64,000 nucleotides of DNA from Gemmatimonadota bacterium. GTDB lineage: Bacteria > Gemmatimonadota > Gemmatimonadetes > Gemmatimonadales > Gemmatimonadaceae. Position 1 is the stretch's first letter. Each line of letters opens with the position of its first letter. Shown here in pieces: positions 1 through 9,416 of this stretch. The DNA lies in the NCBI GenBank assembly GCA_028287235.1, contig JAQBQB010000002.1, positions 411,744-475,743 on the forward strand, in the 5' to 3' direction. Under the pieces are notes generated by a model. That model made no database searches. It was not told where the DNA came from and saw only the letters and a program-made list of their open reading frames with translations. Both the position numbers and the translations under genes were made by a program.

Positions 1-2611
1 AAATCCCGAGAATGATGTAGATGATGAAGATCGTGATCAGCAGCAGGATCCCCATCCCCGCCTGCGAATCCTGGAACGCCTGCGCCGTGCCCGAGAACTG
101 CCCGGTGATCGTGGCCGGCAGCACCTGATGCGCAACGGTCTGGACCTGCTGCGTCGCGGCGCCGAGCGAGACGTTCGCCGCGAGATTGAACGAGATCGTC
201 ACCGACGCCAGCTGGCCGGAGTGCGCGATGCTCAACGGACCGATCGTCTTCTCGAAGGTCGCAACGTCGGACAGCGGAACCTGCCGGCCGCCCGACGCCG
301 GCACGTAGAAGTGCTCCAGCGCCGACGCGTCGGCCTGCGCGCTCGGCACCGTCTCCATGACGACGAGATACTCGTTCGTCGGCGTGAAGATGGTCGAGAC
401 CTGCTGCTGGTTGAACGCGTTCGCCAGCGCCTGCTCGATGCCGGACGGCGTCGTGCCCATCGACAGCGCGCGCTGGCGATCGATGTTCACCTTGATGATC
501 GGGCTCGTGTTCAACAGGTCCGACGTCACGCCGGAGAGCATCGGCTCGTCCTGAAGCCTGGTCACCAGCCGGTTGGCCTGGGCGTACAGCTGCTGAATGT
601 CGGGCCCGCGCAACGTGTACTGATACTGCGTCTTCGACCCACGACCGCCGATGCGAATGCTCGGCGGATTCGAGACGAAGATCTGCAGTGACGGAATGCC
701 CGACATCACGCGCGTGAGCTCGCGAACCATCACGTCGGCCGGCGGACGCGTGCCGGCGGGCTTGAGCGTGATGTTGAACTGTGCCTGGTTCGAGCTGCCG
801 CCGCCGCTGCCCACGTTGTTCGTGAACGACGCCACGTTCGTGTCCGTCGCGAGCTTGGCGGCCGCGAGCCGCGCGAGCCGCAACATCTCAGGGAACGACG
901 TCCCTTGCGGCGCCTCGGCCGTCGCGTTCAGCGAGCCCGTATCATCGGGCGGGAACAGCCCCTTGGGGATCACCGTCCAGAGGGCGCCCGTCGCCACGAG
1001 AATCAGCGCCGAGAAGACGAGTGTCAGCGGACGATGGCGCATCACCCAACCGAGGCTGCGCTCGTAACCGTTCAACGCCGTCTGAAAGATGGACTCGGTG
1101 AAATTGAAGAAGCGGCCGTGCGGCTTCTCTTCCCCGCGCGCCTTGAGCAAGCGGCTGCAGAGCATCGGCGTGAGCGTGAGCGCCACGATGCCCGACACGA
1201 GAATCGCCACGCTGATCGTGATCGCGAACTCGCGGAAGAGCCGTCCGATGATGCCGCCCATGAACATGAGCGGAATGAACACCGCCGACAGCGAGAGCAT
1301 CATCGAGAGCACGGTGAACCCGACCTCTTCCGCGCCGTCGAGCGACGCCTGCAACGGCGTCTTTCCCATCTCGATGTGGCGGATGATGTTCTCGAGCATC
1401 ACGATGGCGTCGTCGACCACGAAGCCCACGGCGAGCGTGAGCGCCATGAGCGAGAGGTTGTCGATGCTGAAGTTCAGGATGTACATCACCGAGAACGTGC
1501 CGATGATCGCCATCGGCAACGTGAGGCTCGGGATGAGCGTGGCAATCGGGTTGCGCAGGAAGAAGAAGATCACGAGCACGACCAGCACCAGCGCGACGAT
1601 GAGCGAGAACTTCACGTCGGCCACGGCGTTGTTGATCGTCACCGACCGGTCGTACTGAATGCGCACCTTGAGCGTGGGCGGCAGCCCCTTCTCGATCTCC
1701 GTCAGCGCCGCCTTCACGCGGCGCGCCACTTCCACCGTGTTGGTGCCGGGCTGGCGCATCACCATCAGGTTGATCGACCGCTCGTCGTCGTACCAGCTGG
1801 CGCTCTTGTTGTTCTGGATGTCGTCCATCACGTTCGCCACGTCGCCGAGGCGGACCGCCGCGCCGTTCTTGTAGGCGATGATCAGCCGGCGAAATTCCGC
1901 CGCGTTGCTCATCTGCCCCGACGCCTGCACCGTGAGCGTCTTGTCCTTGCCATAGAGGACGCCCGTGGGCAGCATCACGTTGTTGTTGCGGATCGCCGCC
2001 GCCACCTGCGAGACGCCCACGTTGCGGCTCGCCAGCTGGCCGGGGTCGAGCTGCACGCGCACTGCGTACTTCGCCGAGCCCCACACGCCGACCTGCGAGA
2101 CGCCTTCGACGGTCGACAGCTTTTGCGCGATCGTCGTCTCGGCGTACTCGTCGACGGCGATCATCGGCAGAATGTTCGACGTCAGCGCGATGTTGAGAAT
2201 CGGCGACGCCGCCGGGTTCTGCTTGTGATAGTTGGGCGGCAGGATCGTGGACGGAAGGAACGCCAGCGTCTTGCCGATCGCGGCGTTGACGTCCTGCGCC
2301 GCCGCTTCCACGTCGCGGTCGAGCGAGAACTGGAGCGTGATGTTGCTGCTGCCCAACCGGCTGCTCGACGTGATCTCGTCGATGCCCGCGATGGCCGAGA
2401 AGGCCTTCTCGAGCGGCGTGGCAACCGTTGCCGCCATCGTTTCCGGGCTCGCGCCCGGCAGATTCGCGTCGACGCTGATCGTGGGATAGTCGACCGTGGG
2501 CAGGTCGCTCACCGCGAGCTTTTGGTAGGACGCGATCCCGAACACGAGAATGCCGATCATGACCAGGCAGGTCATGACCGGCCGCCGAATGAACAGCGCG
2601 GTGAGGCTCAT
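1..2611 (-). CDS. RND efflux pump inner-membrane permease (MdtB/MdtC-like), 3' end cut by window edge
   Basis: Proton-driven resistance-nodulation-division transporter of the inner membrane, the pump subunit of a tripartite drug/solute exporter. The reverse frame begins MSLTALFIRRPVMTCLV, the standard RND N-terminus, and runs open to base 1: about 870 of the usual ~1,040 residues, so the last transmembrane helices are missing. The TM4 proton-relay pair is visible in GFVVDDAIVMLENI. The porter-domain text (PGASPETMAATVATPLE) is typical of the MdtB/MuxB branch. The ATG at 2609-2611 overlaps the stop of the upstream adaptor gene as ATGA, so the two are translationally coupled. Substrate cannot be told from sequence. 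Confidence 0.93.
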   Translation of the reverse strand, partial: MSLTALFIRRPVMTCLVMIGILVFGIASYQKLAVSDLPTVDYPTISVDANLPGASPETMAATVATPLEKAFSAIAGIDEITSSSRLGSSNITLQFSLDRDVEAAAQDVNAAIGKTLAFLPSTILPPNYHKQNPAASPILNIALTSNILPMIAVDEYAETTIAQKLSTVEGVSQVGVWGSAKYAVRVQLDPGQLASRNVGVSQVAAAIRNNNVMLPTGVLYGKDKTLTVQASGQMSNAAEFRRLIIAYKNGAAVRLGDVANVMDDIQNNKSASWYDDERSINLMVMRQPGTNTVEVARRVKAALTEIEKGLPPTLKVRIQYDRSVTINNAVADVKFSLIVALVLVVLVIFFFLRNPIATLIPSLTLPMAIIGTFSVMYILNFSIDNLSLMALTLAVGFVVDDAIVMLENIIRHIEMGKTPLQASLDGAEEVGFTVLSMMLSLSAVFIPLMFMGGIIGRLFREFAITISVAILVSGIVALTLTPMLCSRLLKARGEEKPHGRFFNFTESIFQTALNGYERSLGWVMRHRPLTLVFSALILVATGALWTVIPKGLFPPDDTGSLNATAEAPQGTSFPEMLRLARLAAAKLATDTNVASFTNNVGSGGGSSNQAQFNITLKPAGTRPPADVMVRELTRVMSGIPSLQIFVSNPPSIRIGGRGSKTQYQYTLRGPDIQQLYAQANRLVTRLQDEPMLSGVTSDLLNTSPIIKVNIDRQRALSMGTTPSGIEQALANAFNQQQVSTIFTPTNEYLVVMETVPSAQADASALEHFYVPASGGRQVPLSDVATFEKTIGPLSIAHSGQLASVTISFNLAANVSLGAATQQVQTVAHQVLPATITGQFSGTAQAFQDSQAGMGILLLITIFIIYIILGI

Positions 2612-3963
2612 GTGCCTCGGCCGGCTCCAGCAGTCGCCCCAGCGGCACCCGCCGCTCCGGGCTGGCCGCCCCGTCCTGCTCCTCGCCCGCCACGGCCGCG
2701 TCGGCCGGCACCACCGCCGCCGCCGCCCGCGTCGGTGGCGCTTCTGAGCTTCACCGGTGCGTCGGGCACGAGACGCGACTGCCCGTCGAGCACCACGCGA
2801 TCGCCCTCGTGAATGCCCGTCGCGATGATCGACAAATTGCCGGCCGTGCGCTCGACCGTCACCGGACGCTGGCGCGCCGTGTCGGCCTTGTCGACGATAT
2901 AGACGTAGGCGCCGCGCTGGCCGGTGACCACCGCCTGCGTGGGCACCACGAGCGCGCTGTCTTCGTCATAGAGGTGCAGTGACGTCGTGGCGAACTGGCC
3001 CGCCCAAAGGCGACCGTTCGCGTTGTCGAACGTCGCCTTGAGCTGCACCGTGCCCGTCGCCGTATCGACCGCGTTGTCGATGAACGACAGCTTGCCGGTC
3101 ATGCGGTCGCCGAACAGGCCGCCCTGCTGCTGCACGCCGCGCATGGCGGATTGGCCGGCGGGATCGGACACCGACGCCGACGCCGCGGCCGCCATGGAGT
3201 CGATCGACGGCGACGCGGGTGCGACGCCGCCCGGAACCGCGGACACCGGCAAGCCGCCCTGCGCGCCGTACTGCAGAATGAGGCCGAGCTGCGACGACGG
3301 AATGGAGAAGCGCACGAGGATCGGGCGCACCTGATTGATGATCACGAGCGGCGCTACGCCGCCCGACCGCACGAGGTTGCCCCGCCGCACGAGCAGGCCG
3401 CCGGTCTTTCCGGCGATCGGCGCGCGAATGATCGTGTTCTCGAGATTGAATCGCGCTTGCGCAACATTCGCGCGGTCGGCGCGCACCGTCGCCTCGGTGG
3501 TGCCGGCGGTGGTCATCTGCGCCGCACCTTCCTGCGGCGTGATCACCTTGGCCGCCAGCAGCTTTTGATAGCGATCGTATTCGCCTTTCGCGTTCGCGGC
3601 GTTGACGCTGTCGCGCTGGAGCACGGCGAGCGCCTGCTCGTACGCGTTCTGGTAGGGGCGCGGATCGATGTGGAAGAGCGCCTGGCCCTGCCGAACTTCC
3701 TGGCCTTCCTGGAAGTCGACGGACGTGATGATACCGTCGACCTGCGGCGAAACGAGGACGCTCTGTAGCGGCGTCACGACACCGTTCGCTTCAATGACGT
3801 AGGGAACGCTCGCGCGGCGGGCTTGCACCACCGAAACGGTGGCTACCGGGCGGGGAGGCTTGTCCTGCGTCTTGGCGCACCCACTCAGGAACATCGGAAC
3901 GAGGAGCGCGGCGGGCAAAAACAACAACGATGCGCGACGATCGTCGAGTCGCAATCCGGTCAT
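2608..3963 (-). CDS. RND efflux periplasmic adaptor (HlyD/AcrA-type membrane fusion lipoprotein)
   Basis: Periplasmic adaptor joining the downstream RND permease to an outer-membrane channel. From the ATG at 3963 the protein (451 residues) starts with a lipoprotein signal ending in MFLSGC, then a barrel-sandwich hybrid and coiled-coil hairpin (VTPLQSVLVSPQVDGIITSV; NLENTIIRAPIAGKTGGLLV) and a C-terminal beta-barrel (VVPTQAVVTGQRGAYVYIV). An in-frame TTG 75 bases upstream (4038) is possible, but would place 25 residues before the signal sequence. The C-terminus has an unusual Gly/Arg/Ala-rich tail of about 40 residues. Its stop overlaps the permease start, so the genes form an operon. No outer-membrane partner is adjacent here; it may lie left of the window. 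Confidence 0.92.
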   Translation of the reverse strand: MTGLRLDDRRASLLFLPAALLVPMFLSGCAKTQDKPPRPVATVSVVQARRASVPYVIEANGVVTPLQSVLVSPQVDGIITSVDFQEGQEVRQGQALFHIDPRPYQNAYEQALAVLQRDSVNAANAKGEYDRYQKLLAAKVITPQEGAAQMTTAGTTEATVRADRANVAQARFNLENTIIRAPIAGKTGGLLVRRGNLVRSGGVAPLVIINQVRPILVRFSIPSSQLGLILQYGAQGGLPVSAVPGGVAPASPSIDSMAAAASASVSDPAGQSAMRGVQQQGGLFGDRMTGKLSFIDNAVDTATGTVQLKATFDNANGRLWAGQFATTSLHLYDEDSALVVPTQAVVTGQRGAYVYIVDKADTARQRPVTVERTAGNLSIIATGIHEGDRVVLDGQSRLVPDAPVKLRSATDAGGGGGGAGRRGRGGRGAGRGGQPGAAGAAGATAGAGRGT

Positions 3964-4182
3964 CGGTAGGAAATCGGCGTTTGAGTACGAAGCGGCGCGG
4001 GTGGACGCGCATGGCGGCGGGCTCGGCGGGTTGAACAACGGCCGAGCGAGTCACTCACGAACTTACTACGTCCAACTAGGGCAATGCGTTTGAACTTTTT
4101 GACCGCCCGGGGCGGGTTGGCGGCTTCCAGGCCGAGAAGGTAATCTCTAGGATCGACTCAACCCATTGGAGCACGCCCAACC
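3964..4182. promoter_or_regulatory. Divergent promoter region between efflux operon and DUF4440 gene
   Basis: 219 bases between two divergently transcribed genes, so both promoters must lie here. I see no convincing palindromic operator or riboswitch. The stretch near 4092-4145 is locally A/T-richer and has a GC-rich step (cgcccggggcgggt). Confidence 0.4.
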
Positions 4183-4647
4183 ATGGCTCGTCTCGTCTGC
4201 TCGATTCTGCTCGTGGGGATCGTCGCCACGTCGGCCGGCGCCCAGGCGACCGGCGGAAAGCCCGGCGCGGTGTCGGCCTCGGCCGCCCGCACTCTATTGA
4301 AGCTGGAAGACTCCTGGGCCACGGCGCTCGTCAAGCGCGACGGCGCAACCTTTCAGCGGCTGCTTGCACCCGGATTCGTATACACTGAGGACGACCGCGT
4401 CATGTCGCGCGACGCCGTGCTCGAGGACGTCGTCTCCGGCACCGACACCGTGACGGCCGCACATAACGAAGGCATGGACGTCCACCTGTTCCCCCCGGCC
4501 GGCGTGGTCACGGGGTGGCTGATCGTCAAAGGTCGCGGCAAAGGTGGTCCGTTCGAGCACAGATATCGGTTCACCGATACCTGGCTCGAAAGAAAGGGAG
4601 CTTGGCAGATCGTGGCCGCACAAGATTATCTAAAAGCTCCGCGCTGA
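4183..4647 (+). CDS. Secreted DUF4440 / SnoaL-like (NTF2-fold) protein
   Basis: 154-residue protein with a cleavable signal (MARLVCSILLVGIVATSAGA) followed by one NTF2-fold cone domain of the DUF4440 type. The signature LEDSWATALVKRDGATFQRL, the FVYTEDDRVMSRDAVLED segment and the closing TDTWLERKGAWQIVAAQDY are all present. Members of this fold are small-ligand binders or isomerase-like enzymes; exact function here is unknown. It is a single gene, divergent from the efflux operon, and is followed by a long hairpin (4699-4756) that separates it from the convergent gene. Confidence 0.8.
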   Translation: MARLVCSILLVGIVATSAGAQATGGKPGAVSASAARTLLKLEDSWATALVKRDGATFQRLLAPGFVYTEDDRVMSRDAVLEDVVSGTDTVTAAHNEGMDVHLFPPAGVVTGWLIVKGRGKGGPFEHRYRFTDTWLERKGAWQIVAAQDYLKAPR

Positions 4648-4698
4648 GCGGCTCGAACGGCCTCCTCTCTGCTAATACCGATCGCTGGCGAGCCAGGT

Positions 4699-4756
4699 AC
4701 TCTAGGATACTGCTCCCTGTTTTGAGCGCTCAGAACAGGGAGCAGTATCCTAGAGT
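4699..4756. terminator. 58-nt near-perfect inverted repeat, probable bidirectional terminator
   Basis: Outer arms of 23 bases are perfectly complementary (actctaggatactgctccc... with its reverse complement). The 12-base centre is itself almost self-complementary (gagcgctc core), leaving one T:G pair in the whole 58 bases. It sits between two convergent genes (stops at 4647 and 4788), the place for a shared terminator, although no clear T-run follows on either strand. Confidence 0.6.
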
Positions 4757-4787
4757 GATCGTGCCGCGACCCATGGTATTCGGCAAA

Positions 4788-7664
4788 TCACCCGCGCGGA
4801 TCCACCTTCACACTAAAGCTTTGCGTATAGCTTTTTCCATTCGCCGTCAGCTTCGCGGTGAAGGTCCCGGTGAGCGGAATGCCGCCGCCGCCCCGCCCTC
4901 CCCCACCACCGCCGCCGCGGCCTCGACCTCCGCCCGCTCCCGGCGCCACCGGCGTCCAGACGACGCGATGCATGCCCGCCGACGCCGAAAACGGCTCGGG
5001 CGTCGGCTGCCAGAGCGCCGACACGTTCGGAATGCCGCCCGCTCGGCCGCCGCGACCCGCCGGCACCGTGGGCTGCGCGCCGGCCTCGGTCGAGAAGGTC
5101 CGGAGGCTTGCACCGCTCGCGTCGAGAATCTCGAGCGTCACCGGGCCGGTGGCGGCGGACTTCAGGTAGTAGTCGATGTAGGCGCCGTTCACCGGATTCG
5201 GCGCCTGCGGCTCGTCCTTCTGCAGCGGCGTGCCGTTGTCGCCGCCCTGATGCACGTTGGTCGCGTCCGACGGCTTGAACAGATACGCATCCGACTGCAG
5301 CACCGCGGGGCTGATCTGGCGCAGCGGACTGATGTCGTCGATGACCCAGAAGCCGCGGCCGTGCGTCGCCACGATGAGATCGTTGTTATAGATCTCGAAA
5401 TCGCGCACCGACGTGACCGGCAGGTTGAGCTGCAGTGGCTGCCAGTTGTCGCCGTCGTCGAGCGAGACGAACGCGCCGCGCTCCGTGCCGGCCACGAGCA
5501 GCCCGCGCCGCATGGGATCTTCCTTCACCACGTGGACGTAGACACCGGCGGGCAGGCCCGTCGTGATTTTCTGCCAGGACTTGCCTGCATCGCGCGTGCG
5601 GTAGATGTACGGCTCGAAGTCTTGTAGCTGGTGCCGGCTCACGCTGGCGTACGCGGCGTTCGGATCGAAGTGCGACGCCTCGACGGTCGTCACGCGGCTC
5701 CATGACGTGAGCGCCGGCGGTGTCACGTTCTGCCATGACTTGCCGTCGTCGGTCGTGACCTGAATGAAGCCGTCGTCCGTGCCGATCCAGACCATCGGCG
5801 CGCGCAGCGGAGAGGGCGAGATGGTGTAGACCACGCCGCGCTTCGCCCGGTCGGGCGCCACGTCGGCCGCGGCGTCGGCGTCGAGCGTCGACGGCACACC
5901 CGGATCGGGGCGCGTGAGATCGGGACTGATCTGCGTCCACGTCTGCGCGCCGTCGGTGGTCTTGTAGACGTACTGATTCGAATAGTAGAGCGCGCGCGGA
6001 TCGGCCTTGGAGAAGACGAGCGGCTGCGTCCAATCGGTGCGCGCATCGGCCGCGCGCGGCGCCGGGTTGGTCGGCAGGTCGCGATTCGCCTCGAGGTCGA
6101 AGCGCGCACCCATGCCGCCGAAGACGATCCCGGGGTGCATCGGATCGCCCGCCGTGCATCCGCTCTCGCCGCCCGCACCGATCGGCTCCCAGTCGCGCAT
6201 CGAGATTTCGGCGAACTTGCCGCGCGAGCGTACGGCCACCGCGCCGCTGTCCTGCTGCGCGCCCGTCACCCAATACGGGAAGCGGTAGTCCACCGAGAGG
6301 TGATAGATCTGCGCCGTGGGCTGATTGAGCCACGAGCTCCAGGTGACGTCGCGCGCGTCGTCGGTCTTCGCGTTGTGCGTCACGATCGCGCCCTGGTCGC
6401 TGGCCACGATCATGACGTTCGTATCGTCTGGCGACACCCATGCCTGATGGTAGTCGTCGCCGCCCGGCGAGCCGCGCAGCGCGATCCACGTCTTGCCGCC
6501 GTCCATCGAGCGGTTCACCGCGACGTTCGGCACGTACACCACGTCCGGATTCTTCGGATCGACGGTTACCTTCTCGAAATACCAACCGCGTCCCCAGAGC
6601 GCTTGATCGGACGACAACCGCGTCCACGTCGCGCCGGCGTCGTCGGAGCGGAAAAAGCCGCCCTGCCCCGGCGGTCCCTGCGCGCCTCCGCGTCCGCCGC
6701 CCGCTGGTGGTGCCGGCGCCGTCGGATCGGGAAGCTGACAGTCCACGACGGCGTACACGCGCCGCGAGTTGCTCGGAGCAACGGCAATGCCGGTGCGGCC
6801 GATGCCCGACGCCGGCAGTCCGGTCGTGAGCTGCTTCCACGTGTCGCCACCGTCGATCGACTTGTAGATGCCACCGCCCGGACCGGTGGACGGTCCGTAG
6901 GTGTACCAGGGCGGCCGGCGGGTATTCCACAGCCCGGCGTAGACGATCTTGGAGTTGCTCGGATCGATCACGACCTCGATCGCACCGACATCATCATTCT
7001 TGAATAAGACTTTCTGCCACGTCTTGCCGCCGTCCTTCGTACGGAAGACGCCGCGCTCCGCGCTGGGCGCGTAAAGCTTTCCGATGGCCGCGACGAACAC
7101 GATGTTCGCGTTCTTCGGATCGACGGCGATCTTGCCGATGTGGTGCGTTTCGTCGAGCCCCAAATGCGACCAGGTCTTTCCGGCGTCGGTCGACTTGTAC
7201 ATGCCATTGCCGAAGCCCATGGAGTCGCGCAGTGTCGACTCGCCGCTGCCGACGTACACCGTATCGGGCGCCGAGGGCGCAACGGCGATCGCGCCCACCG
7301 AGGCCACGGGCTGCGAGTCGAAGATCGGCGTCCACACGCGGCCGGCGTCGATCGACTTCCACACGCCGCCGTTGACGGCGCCGAAGTAGAACTCCGCCGG
7401 TCGGCCGGGCACGCCGCTCACCGCGGCAACGCGCCCGCCGCGAAACGGCCCGAGCATCCTCCAGTGGAGTCCCGAGGAAAGCGGATCGCTCGCCTCGCCC
7501 CCGGCCGACGCGAGTGGCGTGACCGGCGCGAAACGCTCGGTGGGCCCCGACGCCGCTCGGAGAAAGCGGCTCAGCCCCGGCGCAACGATCGACAGCGCTC
7601 CGCCCACCTGCCCCGCGCGAACGAGAAACGCCCTGCGTGAGAAATCCGACCCTTGGTGCGCCAC
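4788..7664 (-). CDS. Tat-exported BNR/Asp-box (VPS10/sortilin-like) beta-propeller protein
   Basis: 958-residue exported protein. The N-terminus has a twin-arginine signal (SRRAFLVRAGQVGGALSIVA). The body carries at least nine Asp-boxes of form SxDxGxTW (SIDAGRVW, STDAGKTW, TKDGGKTW, SIDGGDTW, SDDAGATW, SMDGGKTW, TTDGAQTW, TRDAGKSW, SLDDGDNW), which mark blades of one or two large beta-propellers as in sialidases, VPS10 proteins and glycoside hydrolases. A C-terminal beta-sandwich-like segment with a poly-Gly/Arg linker follows (about residues 860-958). No catalytic triad can be assigned, so enzyme activity is open. It lies 24 bases after the glycosyltransferase gene in the same orientation and may be co-transcribed. 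Confidence 0.88.
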   Translation of the reverse strand: MAHQGSDFSRRAFLVRAGQVGGALSIVAPGLSRFLRAASGPTERFAPVTPLASAGGEASDPLSSGLHWRMLGPFRGGRVAAVSGVPGRPAEFYFGAVNGGVWKSIDAGRVWTPIFDSQPVASVGAIAVAPSAPDTVYVGSGESTLRDSMGFGNGMYKSTDAGKTWSHLGLDETHHIGKIAVDPKNANIVFVAAIGKLYAPSAERGVFRTKDGGKTWQKVLFKNDDVGAIEVVIDPSNSKIVYAGLWNTRRPPWYTYGPSTGPGGGIYKSIDGGDTWKQLTTGLPASGIGRTGIAVAPSNSRRVYAVVDCQLPDPTAPAPPAGGGRGGAQGPPGQGGFFRSDDAGATWTRLSSDQALWGRGWYFEKVTVDPKNPDVVYVPNVAVNRSMDGGKTWIALRGSPGGDDYHQAWVSPDDTNVMIVASDQGAIVTHNAKTDDARDVTWSSWLNQPTAQIYHLSVDYRFPYWVTGAQQDSGAVAVRSRGKFAEISMRDWEPIGAGGESGCTAGDPMHPGIVFGGMGARFDLEANRDLPTNPAPRAADARTDWTQPLVFSKADPRALYYSNQYVYKTTDGAQTWTQISPDLTRPDPGVPSTLDADAAADVAPDRAKRGVVYTISPSPLRAPMVWIGTDDGFIQVTTDDGKSWQNVTPPALTSWSRVTTVEASHFDPNAAYASVSRHQLQDFEPYIYRTRDAGKSWQKITTGLPAGVYVHVVKEDPMRRGLLVAGTERGAFVSLDDGDNWQPLQLNLPVTSVRDFEIYNNDLIVATHGRGFWVIDDISPLRQISPAVLQSDAYLFKPSDATNVHQGGDNGTPLQKDEPQAPNPVNGAYIDYYLKSAATGPVTLEILDASGASLRTFSTEAGAQPTVPAGRGGRAGGIPNVSALWQPTPEPFSASAGMHRVVWTPVAPGAGGGRGRGGGGGGGRGGGGIPLTGTFTAKLTANGKSYTQSFSVKVDPRG

Positions 7665-7688
7665 GATGTGCTCCGGTGTGATGGCCCG

Positions 7689-9359
7689 TCAAATATGGGC
7701 CACACGACCTGATGGCGCGACGGCGCCGATCTCCTCCAGCGCATTCGCCAACGTCCGCCCCACGCTCGTCCAGTCGTGCCGCGCCCGCGCCGCACCAACG
7801 AGGACGTCTTTGTACCGTACCCCCATCTGCAGCGCGCCGGCGACGTTCGTCACGATGTCCGTCACCGTATCGCGCGGATCGAGCTTCATCGCGTTCACCA
7901 CGTAGTCGGGCAGCAGATCGGCGATGCCGTCGATGCTCGCGCGCATGCCGCCGAAGTAGGTGCCGAGCGGGAAGCATCCCGACGCGAGCGCTTCGAGAAA
8001 GACGAGCGGGCCCGCCTCCTTCACGAGCGACGGAAACAACCCCGCGTCGCAACAGGGAAAGAGATGCTGCAGCTCGGCGTGGGTCAGGTAGCCGGTGAAG
8101 ATCACGCGATCGGGCCGCACGTGTTCGCACGCCAGCGCGTAATACGCGTCGAGCTCTCCGCGCGCGTCGAGGTCGTCGAGAAAGCGGCGCACCTCCTCGA
8201 GCTGTTCGCCACCCCCCGTGCCGTCGGGCGATCCCTCGAGCATGCGTCCATGATCGACGACGCGATTCACGAGCGCGCGATCTCCACGCTGCAGCGCCCA
8301 GAGCAGCGCCTCCATGGGCTCGCGCAGCGGACCATGCCCCACGACGATCAACCGCACACCCGGATCACGCGCCAATAGCAGCGGCAGCGCCGCGAGTCCC
8401 GTCTGAATGCCCTTCGCCGCGATCAACCGCCCGACGAAGAGCAGCACCGCGTCGTGCTCCCAGTCGATATCGGAGAGCTTGTCCTCGAGATCGGCGTCGG
8501 GCGTCTTGTTGTCGTAGCGCACGCGTTGAAAGCATTCGCGCAGCGCGGCCGCACTGGCCGCGGTGTGAACCTCGCTCAACATCGTCTCGAGCTGTTCCGG
8601 GCGCCGGCCTCGCGGCTTGTCGTCGAGCGCGACGTACAGGCGGCCGAGCTTCTCCCGCCGCCGTTCGCGCGGCACCGGCTGGAACTGCGATGTGTGGACG
8701 CCAAGGGGCAGCGTCTCGAACGCGTCGCCGATCTGCACATCCTTGGAGAGCGCCGCCTGCACGCGCCTCCGCATCTCCTCGCCGTGTACGAACACGCGCG
8801 ACGCGTCGGCGAGCACGGAGTCGGCCATCCGGCGAAAACGCACATCAGGCTTGAGTGCGTACTCGAGCTCGCTGCCGTGCGGCATCACAGTATATGGTAT
8901 GCCCATCTCCTCCTTCACCCGCTGCGCAACGCGCGCGATGAGCGCGGCGTGGTTCGCGTGCAGCGCCGTCACACCGTATCGCTGCACCACCTCGAGCACG
9001 ACGTCGACGTTCCGCTCGACGTACGCCTGCAGCGCGGCGTCGGGCAGATCCACCATCGGCACGACGGTGGAGAACTGCTCGTATTTGTCCCACACGAACA
9101 CCGGGAGCACATCGCTCAGCTCCGGCTGATGCATCACGCACTTGCCCGGATATGGCGTCGCGCGCTCGAAGAGCGTGTCTACCGTTCCATCGAGCCGGTA
9201 GCGATGCGCCGAGGCGATGCAGTCGAACTTGTCGGCATGCGGTTCCTGGCAGACGAGCTGCACGTCGATTCCCTGCATGCACAGCGACTCGACGACGCAC
9301 CGCGTCCAGAGATTGCTCCCCGATCCGTCGAGCAAATAGCCATGCAGAATGCCGATCAT
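7689..9359 (-). CDS. Glycosyltransferase family 4-like protein (GT-B fold)
   Basis: 556-residue cytosolic glycosyltransferase. The N-terminal acceptor domain starts MIGILHGYLLDGSGSNLWT, with the glycine loop seen in GT4 enzymes. The C-terminal nucleotide-sugar domain holds LLFVGRLIAAKGIQTGL and the E-x7-E-type segment VKEAGPLVFLEALASGC that binds the donor sugar nucleotide. The protein is longer than most GT4 enzymes (~380-420) because of an acidic insertion around residues 240-290. Likely adds a hexose to a glycan, lipid or small molecule; the acceptor is unknown. Sits between the YdcF-like gene and the propeller gene, all on the minus strand. Confidence 0.88.
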   Translation of the reverse strand: MIGILHGYLLDGSGSNLWTRCVVESLCMQGIDVQLVCQEPHADKFDCIASAHRYRLDGTVDTLFERATPYPGKCVMHQPELSDVLPVFVWDKYEQFSTVVPMVDLPDAALQAYVERNVDVVLEVVQRYGVTALHANHAALIARVAQRVKEEMGIPYTVMPHGSELEYALKPDVRFRRMADSVLADASRVFVHGEEMRRRVQAALSKDVQIGDAFETLPLGVHTSQFQPVPRERRREKLGRLYVALDDKPRGRRPEQLETMLSEVHTAASAAALRECFQRVRYDNKTPDADLEDKLSDIDWEHDAVLLFVGRLIAAKGIQTGLAALPLLLARDPGVRLIVVGHGPLREPMEALLWALQRGDRALVNRVVDHGRMLEGSPDGTGGGEQLEEVRRFLDDLDARGELDAYYALACEHVRPDRVIFTGYLTHAELQHLFPCCDAGLFPSLVKEAGPLVFLEALASGCFPLGTYFGGMRASIDGIADLLPDYVVNAMKLDPRDTVTDIVTNVAGALQMGVRYKDVLVGAARARHDWTSVGRTLANALEEIGAVAPSGRVAHI

Positions 9360-9416
9360 GCCGCTCTCCCCAGAGTCGCCATCTGGGGAGCAGAGAATGC
9401 AAGAATCCGGCTTCCG

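Noticed and set aside
942..2714. 590-codon minus-strand frame
   Set aside because: Out-of-frame reading of the same RND gene, low complexity, no domain. The true frame runs off the left edge.
905..2812. 635-codon open frame on the plus strand
   Set aside because: It is the antisense of the RND permease; the product is an Arg/His/Glu-rich shadow with no domain, while the minus frame is a clear RND pump.
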